From contig NZ_LT629788.1 of assembly GCF_900105805.1 (NCBI RefSeq), positions 6,028,442-6,092,441 of the forward strand: 64,000 bases of DNA, written 5' to 3'. Each line of letters starts with the position of its first letter. The stretch's first letter is position 1. The DNA is from Pseudomonas moraviensis. GTDB lineage: Bacteria; Pseudomonadota; Gammaproteobacteria; Pseudomonadales; Pseudomonadaceae. The position numbers and the translations under genes are program-made. Shown piece by piece: positions 43,605 to 53,309 of the stretch. Below the pieces are notes generated by a model. That model was not told the origin of the DNA. It ran no database searches and saw only the letters and a program-made list of their open reading frames with translations.

Positions 43605-44921
43605 TCAAGCGACACGATTCAGGTCGTTGCCGCGCGTCTCCTTCAAACACAGCACCGCAATCAGACTCAACACCGCCGCCGCCGATACATACCCGCCGAC
43701 ATAGCTCAACCCACCCATCGCCACCAGTTTCTGCGCAAAGAACGGCGCCGCCGAGGCCCCGACGATGCCGCCCAGGTTGTACGCCGCCGACGCGCCGGTA
43801 TAACGCACATGGGTCGGAAACAGTTCAGGCAGCAGTGCGCCCATCGGTGCGAACGTCACGCCCATCAAAAACAACTCGATGCACAAAAACAGCGCCACGC
43901 CCCAGGTCGAGCCCTGAGTCAGCAACGGCTCCATCAGAAATCCGGACAAAATCGCCAGTACACCACCGATGATCAGCACCGGTTTGCGCCCGTAACGGTC
44001 GCTGGCCCAGGCTGACAATGGCGTAGCCGCCGCCATGAACAACACGGCGAAGCACAACAAGCCAAGAAACGTCTCGCGGCTATAACCCAGCGTGGATACG
44101 CCGTAGCTGAGCGAAAACACCGTCGAGATATAAAACAGCGCATAGCAGACCACCATCGCTGCTGCACCGAGCAGTGTCGGCGCCCAATACTGGCTGAACA
44201 ACTCGACCAGCGGCACCTTCACCCGCTCCTGACGGGCGATGGCATTGGCAAACACTGGCGTTTCATGCAGCTTGAGGCGCACGTACAGGCCGACCATCAC
44301 CAGCGCCGCGCTGAGCAGAAACGGAATGCGCCAGCCCCAACTGCGGAATTGCTCGTCATCCAGGGTCATGGCCAAGGTCAGGAACAGGCCGTTGGCCGCC
44401 AGAAAACCAATCGATGGCCCAAGCTGCGGGAACATGCCGAACCAGGCCCGTTTGCCCTTCGGCGCGTTTTCCGTGGCCAGCAGCGCCGCACCGCCCCATT
44501 CCCCGCCAAGGCCCAGACCCTGACCGAAGCGCAGCACACACAACAGAATCGGCGCCCAGGCACCGATGCTGTCGTAGCCCGGCAAGACGCCAATCAAGGT
44601 TGTGCAAACCCCCATCAACAGCAGCGAGGCAACCAGCGTGGATTTACGACCGATGCGGTCGCCGAAGTGGCCAAACAGTGCCGAACCCAGTGGTCGGGCG
44701 AGAAAGGCGATACCAAAAGTGAGAAACGCTGAAAGCATCTGCGCCGTGCCGGAGGTCTGCGGAAAGAACACCGGCCCGATTACCAGCGCCGCAGCAGTGG
44801 CGTAGACGTAGAAGTCGTAGAACTCGATAGCGGTGCCGATAAAGCTTGCCGTGGCCACGCGGGTGGCGGAATTGGTCGGCTGGGCAGGCGCGGTTTCGCG
44901 GTAAGCGGTATGGGTCGTCAT
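43605..44921 (-). CDS. MFS transporter, metabolite:H+ symporter (MHS) family
   Basis: A 438-residue 12-span permease. The MHS-family opening ATASFIGTAIEFYDFYVYATAAALV is followed by the MFS loop motif GHFGDRIGRKSTL between spans 2 and 3 and a second SDRYGRKPVL loop in the C-half. Relatives move shikimate, proline/betaine, alpha-ketoglutarate or citrate; the substrate cannot be chosen from sequence alone. ATG 44921 has AGGGA 7 bases ahead; the frame 7 codons upstream is less likely. It is a single gene bordered by REP units. Confidence 0.9.
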   Translation of the reverse strand: MTTHTAYRETAPAQPTNSATRVATASFIGTAIEFYDFYVYATAAALVIGPVFFPQTSGTAQMLSAFLTFGIAFLARPLGSALFGHFGDRIGRKSTLVASLLLMGVCTTLIGVLPGYDSIGAWAPILLCVLRFGQGLGLGGEWGGAALLATENAPKGKRAWFGMFPQLGPSIGFLAANGLFLTLAMTLDDEQFRSWGWRIPFLLSAALVMVGLYVRLKLHETPVFANAIARQERVKVPLVELFSQYWAPTLLGAAAMVVCYALFYISTVFSLSYGVSTLGYSRETFLGLLCFAVLFMAAATPLSAWASDRYGRKPVLIIGGVLAILSGFLMEPLLTQGSTWGVALFLCIELFLMGVTFAPMGALLPELFPTHVRYTGASAAYNLGGIVGASAAPFFAQKLVAMGGLSYVGGYVSAAAVLSLIAVLCLKETRGNDLNRVA

Positions 44922-45140
44922 GCGGTGATCCCTGACAGTCATGAGCTCCAGTGGAGCGAATTATTATGGTCGAACACCCAGGGATGTGGGGTAGGGCGCG
45001 AGCGCTGTTTCGAGTAGGAACAGTCGTCGGTTTGCAGCGGAAACAGTCAGGATCCGGGTAGTGCCGGGTAGGCACAGGGATCGACGGCGCTTGGGTAAGC
45101 GCCTCGATTATAGGAAGGGGGCTAACGATCAAACAAGCGC

Positions 45141-45184
45141 AAAAGATCGCAGGGTAGGAGCTGCCGAAGGCTGCGATCTTTTGA
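45141..45184. repeat. Collapsed REP unit
   Basis: AAAAGATCGCAG is joined directly to GGTAGGAGCTGCCGAAGG and CTGCGATCTTTTG. The first arm has lost its inner half and the spacer, as if by deletion between the arms of a normal doublet. Confidence 0.75.
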
Positions 45185-45195
45185 TCTTTTGATTT

Positions 45196-46437
45196 TTATC
45201 TGGCGGGCACCAAAGCAGGAGCAGAAGAGGTGTGCCAGATCAGCACCTTGCTCACCCGGTTCTCCTCGGTCTCGAGGATTTCCAGTCGATAACGCCCGAT
45301 CTTCAGGCACACCGCGCTTTCCGGAATGGTTTCCAGCGCTTCGGTGACCAGGCCATTGAGCGTCTTCGGCCCGTCGCTTGGCAGATGCCAGCCCAGGCAC
45401 TTGTTCACATCGCGGATCGACGCGGCGCCATCGATCAGCATGCGTCCGTCGGCTTGTGGATGGATATGTGGGTTGTCGAGGCTGTGTTCGCTTTCGAATT
45501 CGCCGACGATCTCTTCGAGAATGTCCTCGAGGGTGACGATGCCGAGGACTTCGCCATACTCGTCGACGACCATGCCCAGGCGGCGCTGCTGCTTGTGAAA
45601 ATTGAGCAATTGCAGTTGCAATGGCGTGCTTTCCGGGACGAAGTAGGGTTCGTAACTGGCGGCCAGCAGCGCTTCGCGGGTGAGTTCGCCATTGCTCAGC
45701 AAATGGCCGATCTGCCGGGTGTTGAGCACCGCTTCGACCTGATTGATGTCGCTGTGAAACACCGGCAGGCGCGTGCGTGTGTTGTTGCGCAGTTGCTCGA
45801 TGATCTCTTCGATCGAATCGTCGAGATTGATGCCGTCGACATCACTGCGCGGCACCAGGATGTCGTTGACCGTAATGTTGTCCAGCGCGTGAATGCCCGC
45901 GACCGGGTGGGCGCGAACCGGGTGCTCTGGGGCGTCGTCAGGATCGGCCGGCAAATCATCTTCGCTCTGCTGCACCACCTGAGCCGTTCGCGTGAACGGA
46001 GTCGTCAGCAAAACGCTGAGACGGCTGAGCAGCCAGGCGAACGGGTAGACGATTTTCATCGGCACGGCCAGCAGGGCGTTGCCGAACGCCAAAACGGCGT
46101 CGGGATAGCGCCGGGCTACGGCGCGCGGGAAATAATCGGCGAACACCAGCAGGATGGCGCCGGCGCCAAGGCAGGCCGCCCACGGGCCGTTTTCTTCGCA
46201 GAGGAAGATCGCCAGCAGCGTCGCGATGATCACCGCAAGGGCGCGGCACAGGGTGTTGCAGAGGATCAGGCTGTCGAGCGGGAAGCTCAGCCTGGCCAGC
46301 GGTTTATCGCTGGCGCGCGAGGCGACACGTTGCGCAAGCAGGTACTGCTGCGCGATTTCGACGGCGGTAAACAGCCCCGACCATAAAATCAGCAGGACAA
46401 ATACCGCGAGCATCGGCCCTATGGGCAAACCGTCCAT
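45196..46437 (-). CDS. CNNM/CorC-type membrane protein with CBS pair and transporter-associated domain
   Basis: A 413-residue protein with an N-terminal DUF21 (CNNM) membrane domain (three to four spans, residues about 1-150), tandem CBS domains (about 190-310; ILVPRSDVDGI and RLGMVVDEYGEVLGIVTLEDILEEIVGE) and a C-terminal CorC_HlyC domain (about 325-405). Such proteins are linked to magnesium or cobalt efflux. The CBS signature VVDEYGE-x-GIVTxED is unusually clear. It is 12 bases downstream of the CcsA-like gene on the same strand, the order also found in P. aeruginosa (PA3748-PA3747 from memory). Confidence 0.92.
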   Translation of the reverse strand: MDGLPIGPMLAVFVLLILWSGLFTAVEIAQQYLLAQRVASRASDKPLARLSFPLDSLILCNTLCRALAVIIATLLAIFLCEENGPWAACLGAGAILLVFADYFPRAVARRYPDAVLAFGNALLAVPMKIVYPFAWLLSRLSVLLTTPFTRTAQVVQQSEDDLPADPDDAPEHPVRAHPVAGIHALDNITVNDILVPRSDVDGINLDDSIEEIIEQLRNNTRTRLPVFHSDINQVEAVLNTRQIGHLLSNGELTREALLAASYEPYFVPESTPLQLQLLNFHKQQRRLGMVVDEYGEVLGIVTLEDILEEIVGEFESEHSLDNPHIHPQADGRMLIDGAASIRDVNKCLGWHLPSDGPKTLNGLVTEALETIPESAVCLKIGRYRLEILETEENRVSKVLIWHTSSAPALVPAR

Positions 46438-46449
46438 TTATGCCGCCCG

Positions 46450-47262
46450 TCAGATGTGCAGAATGTATTCACGAACCAGTTTGCTGCCGAAGTACGCCAG
46501 CATCAGCAGGCAGAAACCGGCGAGGGTCCAGCGAATCGCCTTGTGGCCACGCCAGCCCAGACGGTTGCGGCCCCACAGCAGCACGCTGAAGACGATCCAC
46601 GCCAGGCAGGCCAGCAGGGTCTTGTGCACCAGATGCTGGGCAAACAGGTTCTCGACGAACAGCCAGCCGGAGATCAGCGACAGCGACAGCAGCGTCCAGC
46701 CGGCCCAGAGAAAACCGAACAGCAGGCTCTCCATGGTTTGCAGCGGCGGGAAGTTCTTGATCAGCCCGGACGGGTGCTTGTGCTTGAGCTGATGATCCTG
46801 AACCAGCAGCAGCAAAGCCTGGAACACCGCGATGGTGAACATGCCGTAGGCGAGAATGGACAATAGAATGTGGGCGAGGATGCCCGGCTCTTCATCGATG
46901 ATCTGCACCGTGCCGGTCGGCGCGAACTGCGCCAGCAATACTGTGATCGCGCCCAGCGGGAACAGCAGCACCAGCAGGTTTTCCACCGGGATCCGCGAAC
47001 AGGCGAGCAGGGTCAGGGCAATCACCGCGGCGGCAATCAGGCTCGAGGCGCTGAAGAAGTCCAGGCCCAGGCCGATCGGGGTCAACAGATGAGTGAGCAG
47101 GCTGGCGCCGTGGGCGAGCACGGCGAACACGCCGAGGCTGACCAGCAGGCGCTTGTTCGCCTTGGCGCCGGTGGCCAGGCGGGTACTTTGATAGACGGTC
47201 GCAGCGGCATAGAGCAGGGCGGCGGCGAGGGTGGTCAGCAAACTGGGTGACAAGGGGAGCAT
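46450..47262 (-). CDS. CcsA/YpjD-like cytochrome c assembly family membrane protein
   Basis: A 270-residue integral membrane protein with about eight spans. The stretch EEPGILAHILLSILAYGMFTIA and the later WAGWTLLSLSLISGW are the CcsA/HemX-type motifs (tryptophan-rich WGxW-like and conserved histidines), as in E. coli YpjD, which also lies next to ffh. ATG 47262 with AAGGGGAGC ahead (minus strand); the longer frame to 47436 would enter the ffh promoter. A role in cytochrome c maturation is inferred from family only; these short proteins are not the main CcmF/CcsA ligase. Confidence 0.87.
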   Translation of the reverse strand: MLPLSPSLLTTLAAALLYAAATVYQSTRLATGAKANKRLLVSLGVFAVLAHGASLLTHLLTPIGLGLDFFSASSLIAAAVIALTLLACSRIPVENLLVLLFPLGAITVLLAQFAPTGTVQIIDEEPGILAHILLSILAYGMFTIAVFQALLLLVQDHQLKHKHPSGLIKNFPPLQTMESLLFGFLWAGWTLLSLSLISGWLFVENLFAQHLVHKTLLACLAWIVFSVLLWGRNRLGWRGHKAIRWTLAGFCLLMLAYFGSKLVREYILHI

Positions 47263-47472
47263 AAATCCTGTTAGGCGAGCCCGAAAGGCGCTGAGTTTGG
47301 CATAGAACCGCCATGGCACGAAAGACTCCGCAAGCTGATGGCGAGGTGTCCGCCGGCCGCAGTCTTCGCTATAATCCGCGACCTGCCCACGCCGCAGGCT
47401 CGCCGAGCACATGTTGATTCCGGTCTGGGCCGCCATTATCCCGGTCTGTACAGGGCCTGAAAGGATCGCGCA

Positions 47473-48849
<1,377 letters not shown>

Positions 48850-49159
48850 GACGTTCTGTCTGATCCATTCTTCTTATATATGGCGAGAGAAATGGGTAAG
48901 GCGGGCACAAGATCCGCGCCGGTCGTCGCACCGGCGCAGACCCTGCAAGGAAGCAGGATCCACAGCAAACCCGCACTCGGCGGGAGCTGACTGGCCGTTT
49001 TCATCGACGGCTCTCCATGCAAATCTGCACGGCATGCCATGGGCGCCGGAAAAAGGCATTTGCAAAAGTCCGGATATTCCTTAGAATATGCGGCCTTTCG
49101 GGCACCCATGCCCGCTGTGCATTTAGATTTGCAGCACCGACTACAGGAACGATGTTCAC
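48850..49159 (+). other. Intergenic region with four successive hairpins between ffh and rpsP
   Basis: In 310 bases without a supported gene I see consecutive stems GCGCCGG/CCGGCGC (48916-48937), CCTGC/GCAGG (48942-48957), CCCGC/GCGGG (48970-48984) and GCCGT/ACGGC (48994-49011). They could be part of the ffh 3' untranslated region, a small RNA or processing sites. A minus-strand open frame across it has no ribosome binding site or known domain and is not called. Confidence 0.4.
49060..49087 (+). promoter_or_regulatory. Likely sigma-70 promoter of the rpsP operon
   Basis: TTGCAA at 49060-49065 and TAGAAT at 49082-49087 are spaced by 16 bases, about 72 bases before rpsP. No terminator lies between it and rplS, so it probably drives rpsP-rimM-trmD-rplS. 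Confidence 0.65.
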
Positions 49160-49411
49160 ATGCTAACAATCCGTCTTGCCCTTGGCGGCTCCAAAAAGCG
49201 CCCGTTTTACCACCTGACCGTAACCGACTCGCGTAACCCGCGTGACGGCTCCCACAAAGAACAGGTTGGTTTCTTCAACCCTGTTGCCCGTGGTCAGGAA
49301 ATCCGTCTGTCCGTGAACCAAGAGCGCGTTGCCTACTGGCTGAGCGTTGGTGCACAACCTTCTGAGCGCGTTGCTCAGTTGTTGAAGGAATCTGCCAAGG
49401 CTGCGGCCTGA
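49160..49411 (+). CDS. rpsP: 30S ribosomal protein S16
   Basis: An 83-residue ribosomal protein with the S16 opening MLTIRLALGGSKKRPFYHLTVTDSRNPRDG and the family's IGFFNP-type motif as VGFFNPVA. Length is normal. GGAACG before the ATG at 49160. It is the first gene of the rpsP-rimM-trmD-rplS operon; S16 binds 16S rRNA early in 30S assembly. Confidence 0.97.
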   Translation: MLTIRLALGGSKKRPFYHLTVTDSRNPRDGSHKEQVGFFNPVARGQEIRLSVNQERVAYWLSVGAQPSERVAQLLKESAKAAA

Positions 49412-49416
49412 GCAAT

Positions 49417-49953
49417 ATGAACGCGACGCCAGCTCCTGCCGATGATTTGATCGTTATTGGCAAAATTTATTCTGTTCATGGCGTTCGCGGCGAAGTGAAG
49501 GTTTATTCCTTTACTGATCCGACTGAAAACCTGTTGCAGTACAAAACCTGGACGCTCAAGCGCGAAGGCAATGTCAAACAGGTCGAGCTGGTCAGTGGAC
49601 GCGGGAGCGACAAGTTCCTGGTCGCCAAGCTCAAGGGTCTCGATGATCGTGAAGAAGCTCGTCTTCTGGCCGGTTATGAGATCTGCGTGCCGCGCAACCT
49701 GTTCGCTGAATTGACCGAAGGCGAGTACTACTGGTACCAGCTGGAAGGTCTGAAGGTCATCGACACTCTTGGGCAATTGCTCGGGAAAATCGATCATCTT
49801 CTGGAAACCGGCGCCAATGATGTAATGGTCGTCAAGCCTTGCGCTGGCAGCCTGGATGATCGCGAACGCCTGTTGCCCTATACGGAGCAATGCGTGTTGG
49901 CCGTCGACCTGGAAGCGGGCGAGATGAAGGTGGATTGGGACGCGGATTTCTGA
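49417..49953 (+). CDS. rimM: Ribosome maturation factor RimM
   Basis: A 178-residue 16S-processing factor that binds S19 and matures the 30S head. N-terminal beta-barrel with IVIGKIYSVHGVRGEVKVYSFTDP, then a PRC-barrel domain with EGEYYWYQLEGLKVI and LLPYTEQCVLAVDLEAGEMKVDW at the end. It starts at ATG 49417, 5 bases after rpsP, and ends 2 bases before trmD. Confidence 0.96.
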   Translation: MNATPAPADDLIVIGKIYSVHGVRGEVKVYSFTDPTENLLQYKTWTLKREGNVKQVELVSGRGSDKFLVAKLKGLDDREEARLLAGYEICVPRNLFAELTEGEYYWYQLEGLKVIDTLGQLLGKIDHLLETGANDVMVVKPCAGSLDDRERLLPYTEQCVLAVDLEAGEMKVDWDADF

Positions 49954-49955
49954 AC

Positions 49956-50708
49956 GTGGCTAACTTGCGCGTAGAAGTGATCAGTCTGTTTCCCGAGATG
50001 TTTTCCGCCATTGGCGATTACGGCATCACCAGTCGTGCGGTCAAACAGGGGCTCTTGCAGCTGACCTGTTGGAATCCGCGAGATTACACGACGGATCGGC
50101 ATCACACTGTGGACGATCGCCCGTTTGGCGGTGGTCCGGGCATGGTGATGAAGATCAAGCCCCTGGAAGATGCTCTGGCCCAGGCCAAGGCAGCAGCCGG
50201 GGAGGCGGCGAAGGTGATTTACCTGTCCCCCCAAGGCCGTCAACTGACTCAGTCGGCGGTACGCGAGCTGGCACAATCGGATGCATTGATCCTGATTGCC
50301 GGCCGCTACGAAGGCATTGACGAGCGCTTTATTGAGGCTCATGTCGATGAAGAGTGGTCGATTGGCGACTATGTACTGTCTGGCGGCGAGCTGCCGGCCA
50401 TGGTCCTGATCGATGCGGTTACACGACTGCTGCCTGGAGCTTTAGGGCATGCGGATTCCGCTGAGGAAGATTCCTTTACGGATGGTCTGCTGGATTGCCC
50501 GCACTACACCCGACCGGAGGTGTATGCGGATCAGCGTGTTCCCGACGTGTTGCTGAGCGGCAATCACGCGCATATCCGGCGTTGGCGTTTACAGCAGTCC
50601 CTTGGTCGGACCTATGAACGACGCGCCGATCTTCTGGAAAGCCGCTCGCTTTCTGGAGAAGAGAAGAAGCTGCTCGAGGAATACATCCGCGAGCGGGACG
50701 ATAGTTAA
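49956..50708 (+). CDS. trmD: tRNA (guanine-N1)-methyltransferase
   Basis: A 250-residue SPOUT-class enzyme that makes m1G37 in tRNAs. It begins LRVEVISLFPEMFSAIGDYGITSRA and contains the knot motif YILSGGELPAM-type (DYVLSGGELPAMVLID) and the G-rich DRPFGGGPGMVMK. The start is GTG 49956 (MANLRVEV); a TTG at 49965 is a possible alternative. The catalytic Asp is in the linker near residue 165, within GHADSAEEDSF. Confidence 0.95.
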   Translation: MANLRVEVISLFPEMFSAIGDYGITSRAVKQGLLQLTCWNPRDYTTDRHHTVDDRPFGGGPGMVMKIKPLEDALAQAKAAAGEAAKVIYLSPQGRQLTQSAVRELAQSDALILIAGRYEGIDERFIEAHVDEEWSIGDYVLSGGELPAMVLIDAVTRLLPGALGHADSAEEDSFTDGLLDCPHYTRPEVYADQRVPDVLLSGNHAHIRRWRLQQSLGRTYERRADLLESRSLSGEEKKLLEEYIRERDDS

Positions 50709-50753
50709 CAACGTATCGATGGTAGATCGAACGATTTACCTTAGGAGCACAGC

Positions 50754-51104
50754 ATGACCAACAAAATCATCCTTGCACTCGAAGCAGAGCAGATGACCAA
50801 AGAAATCCCTACCTTCGCCCCAGGCGACACTATTGTCGTTCAGGTGAAAGTGAAGGAAGGCGATCGTTCCCGTCTGCAAGCGTTCGAAGGCGTTGTAATC
50901 GCCAAGCGTAACCGCGGCGTGAACAGTGCGTTCACCGTTCGTAAAATCTCCAACGGTGTTGGCGTAGAACGTACTTTCCAGACCTACTCCCCGCAGATCG
51001 ACAGCATGGCTGTTAAACGTCGCGGTGACGTACGTAAAGCCAAGCTGTACTACCTGCGTGACCTGTCGGGTAAAGCAGCCCGCATCAAGGAAAAACTGGC
51101 TTAA
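50754..51104 (+). CDS. rplS: 50S ribosomal protein L19
   Basis: A 116-residue ribosomal protein with [46 protein letters not shown], the L19 signature, and [12 protein letters not shown] at the end. TTAGGAG precedes the ATG at 50754. It closes the rpsP operon; a strong terminator follows. Confidence 0.97.
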
Positions 51105-51120
51105 GCCCAGCTTCCGATGC

Positions 51121-51151
51121 AGAAAAAAGCAGCCTACGGGCTGCTTTTTTG
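51121..51151 (+). terminator. Terminator of the rpsP-rplS operon
   Basis: AAAGCAGCC pairs with GGCTGCTTT around TACG, followed by T-rich TTTTTTG. It lies 17 bases after rplS. Confidence 0.93.
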
Positions 51152-51291
51152 TTGCCTGCGATTTACCGGACGCCTTGCACGCCCCTCGCTTAATGAAGCT
51201 GCCTGTTTCTTGAACTGGCCGGCTATGAAAGACTGGCGCCCCTTTAATGACTATTTGCACGCCGCGCGAAAAGCAGCCTGCCCGAGCCCCC

Positions 51292-52188
51292 ATGCCTGCC
51301 ATCGACCATCCGCTGATTGATCAATTCCTCGACGCTTTATGGCTGGAAAAAGGCCTTTCGGACAATACCCGCGACGCCTATCGAAGCGACCTCGCGCTGT
51401 TCAACGGCTGGTTGCAGGAGAAGAATCTCGAACTGATCAATGCCGGCCGAGAGTTGATCCTCGATCACCTGGCGTGGCGTCTGGAGCAGAACTACAAGCC
51501 GCGCTCGACCGCCAGATTTCTCTCCGGGGTGCGTGGCTTTTATCGCTATCTGCTGCGGGAAAAGCTGATCAGTGTCGATCCGACGTTACGCGTCGACATG
51601 CCACAACTGGGCAGGCCGTTACCCAAGTCGCTTTCGGAAGCCGATGTCGACGCGCTGCTCAAGGCGCCGGATTTGAGTGACGCCATCGGCCAGCGTGACC
51701 GCGCGATGCTGGAAGTGTTGTATGCCTGTGGTTTGCGCGTGACCGAACTGATCAGCCTGACGCTGGAGCAGGTCAATCTGCGCCAGGGCGTATTGCGGGT
51801 GATGGGCAAGGGCAGCAAGGAACGGCTGGTGCCGATGGGCGAGGAGGCGATTGTCTGGGTCGAGCGTTATATGCGTGATGGCCGTCAGGAATTGCTCGGT
51901 GGCCGCCCCAGCGATGTGCTGTTCCCCAGCCAGCGCGGCGAGCAGATGACCCGGCAGACGTTCTGGCACCGGATCAAGCACCAGGCCAAGGTCGCCGGGA
52001 TCAACAAGTCGCTGTCTCCGCATACCTTGCGCCACGCGTTTGCCACGCACCTGCTCAACCATGGCGCGGACTTGCGCGTGGTGCAGATGCTGCTTGGCCA
52101 CAGCGATCTTTCCACCACGCAGATTTATACCCACGTCGCCCGCGCCCGCCTGCAGGACCTGCACGCCAAGCACCACCCCCGCGGCTGA
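51292..52188 (+). CDS. xerD: Site-specific tyrosine recombinase XerD
   Basis: A 298-residue recombinase that resolves chromosome dimers at dif with XerC. Catalytic residues are Arg149, Lys173, His244 and Arg247 (HTLRHAFATH), His270 and nucleophile Tyr279 (GHSDLSTTQIYTH), matching E. coli XerD numbering almost exactly, and the length is the standard 298. ATG 51292 is chosen for that reason; an upstream start at 51247 would add a poor Arg-rich tail. It is adjacent to dsbC, as in enterobacteria (xerD-dsbC-recJ). Confidence 0.96.
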   Translation: MPAIDHPLIDQFLDALWLEKGLSDNTRDAYRSDLALFNGWLQEKNLELINAGRELILDHLAWRLEQNYKPRSTARFLSGVRGFYRYLLREKLISVDPTLRVDMPQLGRPLPKSLSEADVDALLKAPDLSDAIGQRDRAMLEVLYACGLRVTELISLTLEQVNLRQGVLRVMGKGSKERLVPMGEEAIVWVERYMRDGRQELLGGRPSDVLFPSQRGEQMTRQTFWHRIKHQAKVAGINKSLSPHTLRHAFATHLLNHGADLRVVQMLLGHSDLSTTQIYTHVARARLQDLHAKHHPRG

Positions 52189-52202
52189 ACACCAAACCCT
52201 TG

Positions 52203-52290
52203 TAGGAGTGAGCCTGCTCGCGATAGCGGTCTGTTAGTCAAAGCCGTGTCGGCAGGACTACCGCTATCGCGAGCAGGCTCACTCCTACAA
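52203..52290. repeat. REP pair, GTAGGAGTGAGCCTGCTCGCGATAGCGG type
   Basis: Inverted arms of about 32 bases around a short spacer, between xerD and dsbC. Confidence 0.92.
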
Positions 52291-52446
52291 GGATTCTGCG
52301 GTGACGTTCAAATGTGTGGCGACAGGCGCATTCGGCCCTCGCGGCCTTATGTGTTAGGCTTTCCCGGTTTGCACGATGGACGGTTATGACCCGGTGTTTC
52401 GCACGGGCGTTCTGATCGTTTCATTGGCCCGCCCTCAGGAGTACTC

Positions 52447-53178
52447 ATGCGTCTGACCCAGATTTTCGCCGCCGCCGCTATTGCGCTGGTGAGCACCTTT
52501 GCCGTCGCCGACGACGCGGCCGACAAAGCCATTCGTCAAAGCCTGGAAAAACTCGAACTCGAGGTTCCGGTCGAAAGCATCAATGCCAGCCCGTTGCCCG
52601 GCATGTACGAAGTCAAACTCAAAGGCAGCCGCGTGCTCTACGCGAGCGCCGATGGCCAGTACATCGTGCAGGGCAACCTGTACCAGTTGGAGAACGGCAA
52701 ACCGGTCAACCTGACCGAGAAGACCGAACGCCTGGGCATTTCCAAACTGATCAATGCCATTCCGGTCGCCGAAACCGTGGTGTACCCGGCGGTGGGCGAG
52801 ACCAAATCGCACATCACCGTGTTCACCGACACCACCTGCCCGTATTGCCACAAACTGCACGCCGAAGTGCCCGAGCTGAACAAGCGCGGCATCGAAGTGC
52901 GCTACGTGGCGTTCCCGCGCCAGGGCCTGAATTCGCCGGGCGACGAACAGCTGCAAGCGGTGTGGTGTTCGAAAGACAAGAAAGCTGCCATGGACAAAAT
53001 GGTCGATGGCAAGGAAATCAAGGCCGCCAAGTGCGATAACCCGGTTTCCAGGCAGTTCGCCCTCGGTCAGTCGATCGGCGTGAACGGCACACCGGCCATC
53101 GTTTTGGCTGACGGCCAGGTCATTCCGGGCTACCAGCCTGCGCCACAAGTCGCCAAACTGGCGCTGGGCGCGAAGTAA
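52447..53178 (+). CDS. dsbC: Thiol:disulfide isomerase DsbC
   Basis: A 243-residue periplasmic isomerase. The signal peptide is MRLTQIFAAAAIALVSTFAVA with cleavage near 21-22. The dimerisation domain spans about 22-85 and the thioredoxin domain follows, with TTCPYCHKLH (Cys131-Cys134), the DsbC form of the CxxC motif. A later pair of cysteines (VWCSKDKK, AKCDNP) is the structural disulfide. It shuffles wrong disulfides in secreted proteins, kept reduced by DsbD. Confidence 0.95.
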   Translation: MRLTQIFAAAAIALVSTFAVADDAADKAIRQSLEKLELEVPVESINASPLPGMYEVKLKGSRVLYASADGQYIVQGNLYQLENGKPVNLTEKTERLGISKLINAIPVAETVVYPAVGETKSHITVFTDTTCPYCHKLHAEVPELNKRGIEVRYVAFPRQGLNSPGDEQLQAVWCSKDKKAAMDKMVDGKEIKAAKCDNPVSRQFALGQSIGVNGTPAIVLADGQVIPGYQPAPQVAKLALGAK

Positions 53179-53309
53179 TTCGCATCGTCACGGGCAGCCG
53201 TTGACGATCGTGGTCCGGCAGCAACAACGCCGGGCCATCAACAGAGAACCGCGAGCACGCGGTTGTTTTCCGGCCGACCCTGCGTCGGCCGTTTCATGGG
53301 GAGTTCACA

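Noticed and set aside
48916..48960. GGAAGCAG within a hairpin next to ffh, recalling the 4.5S SRP RNA
   Set aside because: The rest of the SRP domain IV (the symmetric loop and GGAA tetraloop in CCGGAAGG) does not fit, and the 4.5S gene is elsewhere in Pseudomonas. The similarity is a short chance match.
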